From contig JAXMBX010000077.1 in NCBI GenBank assembly GCA_046349635.1, positions 1 to 17,612 on the forward strand: a DNA stretch of 17,612 nucleotides, in the 5' to 3' direction. The stretch comes from JAXMBX01 sp046349635. Lineage in GTDB: Bacteria; Planctomycetota; Planctomycetia; Planctomycetales; Planctomycetaceae. This document shows positions 15,102 through 17,612 of the stretch, piece after piece. The notes beneath the pieces are model-generated. The model ran no database searches. It was not told the DNA's origin and was given only the letters and a program-made list of their open reading frames with translations. How positions within the stretch are numbered: position 1 is the first letter of the stretch; each line of letters begins with the position of its first letter. The position numbers were made by a program, and so were the translations under genes.

Positions 15102-16511
15102 ATGAGCCGAATCAACGCGGTCTCTTCGTTGTCGTCCAACCAGATGCGTCTGATTCACCGCTTGAGCCAAGTGGGGAATTCGATCAGCCAGAATACAGAG
15201 CGACTGGCGACGCTGAAGCGGATCAACTCCGCGGCGGACGATCCGGCGGGCCTGGTCAGTTCGCTGGTGCTGCAGACGCAGCTCACGGGACTGCAAAGCA
15301 CGTCGAACGGATTGTCCCGGGCGAAGAGCATTCTGCAGACGGCCGACAGCGCGTTGAGCAACGTCGTGAACCAACTGCAGAATGCAAAAAGCCTGATCCT
15401 GGAAGCGGCGGGGGGGTCGCTGTCCGACACGGAAGTTTCCGCAAATCAACTGGAACTGGACTCGATCCTGAAGGGGATCAACTCGATCAGCCGGGCAACG
15501 TACGGAGACCGCCGTCTGCTGGACGGATCTTCCGGGTTCGGAACGAGCGGCGTGGACACGACGAAAATCGATTTTGTGAGCATCGCGTCGAAGACGTCGG
15601 CGGACGATTATTCCGTGGCGATGAACGTCACCGCGGCGGCGACGCAGGCGAACAAGACATACAGCGGCGGAACGATGGGGGCCGATGCCACGGTGACCGT
15701 GACCGGTTCCAAGGGGAGCGCGGTCGTCACCTTGCACAACGGCTATACCGTTTCGGATATCGCGGAAGCGTTCAACGGTGTGAACTATCTGACGGGGGTT
15801 AACGCCACCGTGAACAGCGGCAACGTGGTCTTCAAATCGGATAGTTACGGCTCGGCGGGATCGGTGCAGATCCAGGCCACGAGCGGAACATTCAACCTGG
15901 CGGGTGGCGGAAGCACGACCGGAACGGATGCGGTGGCAACAATCAACGGCCAGAGCATCACCGCCAAAGGTACGACGTTCAAATATTCTTCGGCGGAAGT
16001 CGATTTCGAAGTGACGACCGATCCCTCGGTGACCGGTGCGATCAGCACGTTCAAGATCACGGGAGAAGGATTGAACTTCCTGATGAGTCCGGACCCCTCC
16101 AGCGCCAACCGGATCGGACTTCCGAATCTGGATACGGCACACTTGGGAGGGGGGGCGGGACTGGTCAGCTCGCTGGGGACTGGTGGAGCCAATGACCTCG
16201 CTTCGGGAAATTATTCCACGGCGCTGAGCGTGGTGGATGAAGCCCTCGATCAGGTGATGATGGCTTCCGCCCGGTTGGGGGGCTTCGAGAAATATGTGGT
16301 GGAGACGGCCCAGGACCTGATGGCGAATCAGGCCACGGATACACAGGAAGCGCTCGGGGCGATCACGGACACGGATATCGCCGTGGAAACGGCGGCCCTG
16401 ACGAACAACCAGTTGCTGCAGCAGACAACGCTGGAGGCGTTGGCGATCACGAACATGCAGCAACAAGGGGTGTTGCAACTGCTACGGCAGGCAGCATCGG
16501 TGTTCCTGTAA
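15102..16511 (+). CDS. fliC: Flagellin
   Basis: This 469-residue protein forms the flagellar filament after export through the flagellar type III system. The N-terminal D0/D1 region holds LATLKRINSAADDPAGL (35-51) and LQTADSALSNVVNQLQNAKS (78-97). The C-terminal D1/D0 region holds ITDTDIAVETAALTNNQLLQ (421-440), then a coiled helix ending QQGVLQLLRQ (454-463). The centre (about 150-360) is Gly/Thr/Ser-rich and beta-like, with repeated AxxTVTG and DAVATINGQSI patterns similar to flagellin IN motifs. There are no cysteines. The reading frame is open from 15003, but the flagellin-like sequence starts at ATG 15102, so the first 33 codons are untranslated leader. The Shine-Dalgarno is weak. FlgL is less likely given the RINSAADDPAGL block. 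A tandem TAA TAA ends the gene. Confidence 0.92.
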   Translation: MSRINAVSSLSSNQMRLIHRLSQVGNSISQNTERLATLKRINSAADDPAGLVSSLVLQTQLTGLQSTSNGLSRAKSILQTADSALSNVVNQLQNAKSLILEAAGGSLSDTEVSANQLELDSILKGINSISRATYGDRRLLDGSSGFGTSGVDTTKIDFVSIASKTSADDYSVAMNVTAAATQANKTYSGGTMGADATVTVTGSKGSAVVTLHNGYTVSDIAEAFNGVNYLTGVNATVNSGNVVFKSDSYGSAGSVQIQATSGTFNLAGGGSTTGTDAVATINGQSITAKGTTFKYSSAEVDFEVTTDPSVTGAISTFKITGEGLNFLMSPDPSSANRIGLPNLDTAHLGGGAGLVSSLGTGGANDLASGNYSTALSVVDEALDQVMMASARLGGFEKYVVETAQDLMANQATDTQEALGAITDTDIAVETAALTNNQLLQQTTLEALAITNMQQQGVLQLLRQAASVFL

Positions 16512-16617
16512 TAATCGGTACTGGCGGATCAGGCGTGAGAAGCGGAATTCCAGCAACCTGAAACATGGAGGGTGAGGGGCGGGGACGATGAGGACAAACG
16601 CGGGTCCAAGCTAGGGT

Positions 16618-16640
16618 TGGATCGAGGAGAAGGTGATCCA
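16618..16640 (+). promoter_or_regulatory. Ribosome-binding site inside a hairpin loop
   Basis: TGGATC (16618-16623) and GATCCA (16635-16640) can form a 6-bp stem. Its 11-nt loop carries GGAGAAGG, and the last arm base is the A of the start codon at 16640. The stem could modulate translation of the small axial-like gene relative to flagellin. The rest of the 128-nt spacer shows no gene. Confidence 0.4.
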
Positions 16641-16885
16641 TGTCTTCAATTTCCGGAATTAACCAGGCGTCGCTGACGGCGTTGTCCGCAATGGACAAGC
16701 TGGGGCAGCGATTGGACCAGATTGCCACACAGGTCGCTTCCGGCGTCGACTCCGGAGACACGGATCAATCTCTCGGTGCACTGACGGAACTCCCCCAGGT
16801 CGGAATCCAGATGAAAGCCAACCTGCTGGTGCTGAGCACGGTCCAGGATCTGGCGAAGGACCTGATTCAGCAACCGCGGAAATAA
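16640..16885 (+). CDS. Small protein resembling a flagellar rod/hook axial protein
   Basis: This 81-residue protein has no signal peptide or membrane segment. Its N-terminal half (SLTALSAMDKLGQRLDQIATQ, about 11-31) is an amphipathic helix of the kind that opens rod, hook and filament proteins. Its C-terminal half (LPQVGIQMKANLLVLSTVQDLAKDLI, about 51-76) recalls the C-terminal helix of rod/hook proteins, with the typical KAN..VL.T spacing. Between them is a short Ser/Asp/Gly link. It could be a minimal axial-type protein or a YjfB-like 'putative motility protein'; neither is proven. It follows flagellin by 128 nt on the same strand and has a strong Shine-Dalgarno (GGAGAAGG). The stop codon lies in the loop of the terminator hairpin. 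Confidence 0.65.
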   Translation: MSSISGINQASLTALSAMDKLGQRLDQIATQVASGVDSGDTDQSLGALTELPQVGIQMKANLLVLSTVQDLAKDLIQQPRK

Positions 16886-16896
16886 CCGCGGTCTTT
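16873..16896 (+). terminator. Putative terminator of the flagellin operon
   Basis: ACCGCGG (16873-16879) and CCGCGGT (16886-16892) form a perfect 7-bp GC-rich stem with loop AAATAA, followed by CTTT. The TAA stop of the small gene is in the loop. The T-run is short. The stem may also serve the convergent DUF1802 gene, whose stop lies 21 nt from the other. Confidence 0.5.
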
Positions 16897-16906
16897 CGCG
16901 ATCCAC

Positions 16907-17491
16907 TCAGACGGTCGGCATGGCGGTGACCGTCCGGAGGATCCGGCTCCGCAGGGCCGCGAAATCCTCTTCGGAGAGAACCGGGGTCAATTCTGCCGTG
17001 GAGATCTCAGTGGGGAAATCGACCCACGTGCGGCAGCCGTCGAAGTGCGGAGAGTTTGGAATCGCGATCGGCTTGGGCAACGCGTACATCCGTACCACAA
17101 GCAGGAAGATCCCCGGTTTGCGGTAGTGAAAACGGTCCTCCACGGTCCGGTGCGACCAGACGTGAAAGGGCTGGAGGCGGGAAAGCTGTAGTTCCGTCGC
17201 GAGGTAATGGGTTTCCTCGACAACCGCGTAATACTGCAGGTGGATCATTTCATCCCGCGGGCGGTTGCGGGTGGAGTCCTCGTAGAGATCGCGGACTTCA
17301 TCGATCAGTCCGTTCGGCTGTCCCTGATGGAGATACGTGGGAAAGAGCCAGAATTCGGGATGTTCGACCTGGAATCCGTCCGCACCTTCATGAATGCCTC
17401 CTTTACGCAGAATAAGACTCTGCCGCCCATTTCCAAGCGCGGCACAAATTACGGCCCATTCCTTGAAGGCGAAACGATTAGAGCTTTCCAT
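16907..17491 (-). CDS. DUF1802 family protein
   Basis: This 194-residue soluble protein is recognised as DUF1802 from its N-terminal block: AFKEWAVICAALGNGRQ (8-24), LILRKGGIHEG (27-37), and GFQVEHPEFWLFPTYLHQ (39-56). Members occur in cyanobacteria, planctomycetes and some others. No biochemical role is established. Further visible blocks are PFHVWSHRTVEDRFHYRKPG (near 107-126) and LLVVRMYALPKP. The conserved His, Glu and Arg residues could be catalytic, but this is speculation. The gene converges on the flagellar pair and shares the spacer hairpin with it. No clear Shine-Dalgarno precedes ATG 17491. Functional linkage with flagella is not implied by the opposite orientation. Confidence 0.9.
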   Translation of the reverse strand: MESSNRFAFKEWAVICAALGNGRQSLILRKGGIHEGADGFQVEHPEFWLFPTYLHQGQPNGLIDEVRDLYEDSTRNRPRDEMIHLQYYAVVEETHYLATELQLSRLQPFHVWSHRTVEDRFHYRKPGIFLLVVRMYALPKPIAIPNSPHFDGCRTWVDFPTEISTAELTPVLSEEDFAALRSRILRTVTAMPTV

Positions 17492-17556
17492 TGAGCGCCG
17501 GCCATGTTTTCAAAAAACAAAGTTCCTCATTCATCTGTCGGACACACTGTATTCTT

Positions 17557-17579
17557 TTGTGAAGCAAATCTTTTCACAA
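17557..17579. repeat. Inverted repeat near the right edge
   Basis: TTGTGAA (17557-17563) and TTCACAA (17573-17579) are perfect 7-bp arms 9 nt apart. GAGGAG (17580-17585) follows immediately. The layout suits an operator for a dimeric regulator in front of a gene that begins to the right of the window, but the gene itself is not visible. The rest of 17492-17612 shows no gene. Confidence 0.35.
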
Positions 17580-17612
17580 GAGGAGTTTGCCTCAAGACAG
17601 GGGTCGTTTTGG

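Noticed and set aside
14787..16478. Open frame of 563 codons on the minus strand across the MFS end and flagellin
   Set aside because: It runs across an intergenic region and two convincing plus-strand genes, is Arg/His/Gln-rich, and matches no family.

Overview
The window reads as a chromosomal segment of a motile planctomycete, probably of the Planctomycetaceae and its relatives. I infer this from gene content, not from a database match. The clues are a calcineurin-like phosphoesterase with the TDRTGGHR-type first motif, a DUF1802 protein, a two-domain 67K-type SppA, a flagellin, DUF5009/HGSNAT-like membrane proteins in multiple copies, and short GC-rich palindromes between genes. Base composition is about 60 % GC by eye. 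I see no tRNA, rRNA, CRISPR array, transposase or phage gene.

Left part (1-3652): sppA (signal peptide peptidase) is followed 12 nt later by a small four-helix membrane protein of unknown function. Next come a YCII/DGPF-domain protein on the plus strand and a PhnB-like VOC protein on the minus strand, which converge on a palindromic extragenic element. A second short palindrome lies upstream of the VOC gene.

Middle-left part (3851-7416, all minus strand): the transcription order is OPT-family oligopeptide transporter, then a hypothetical protein 3 nt after it, then a secreted metallophosphoesterase. The transporter and the phosphoesterase are broken by single-base changes: an in-frame TAG plus four frameshifts in the transporter, and two frameshifts in the phosphoesterase. 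The residues on either side remain family-like, so the damage is either very recent or a local sequencing/assembly problem.

Middle-right part (7749-14855, plus strand): this is the most distinctive part. Four consecutive paralogous polytopic membrane proteins of the HGSNAT/DUF5009-like acyltransferase type are followed by an MFS transporter of the anion:cation symporter type. Gaps are 97, 87, 43 and 25 nt, which suggests one operon. The paralogs share an N-terminal DQFRGYTV / His / D-S-I-M-P core. A central loop of different length and composition in each copy ends in a shared ERW-AEPPF-NYWMM block, and all four have a conserved basic C-terminal tail. The second and third copies are the most alike, including long identical nucleotide runs. 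A working inference is that the cluster acylates a sugar or glycan at the membrane together with uptake of a sugar acid or related anion. The substrate cannot be read from the sequence.

Right part (14856-17612): a flagellin gene with a plausible sigma-70-like promoter is followed by an 81-residue protein that looks like a miniature rod/hook-type axial protein. It ends in a putative terminator shared with the convergent DUF1802 gene. The last 121 nt hold an inverted repeat and the start of whatever lies to the right.
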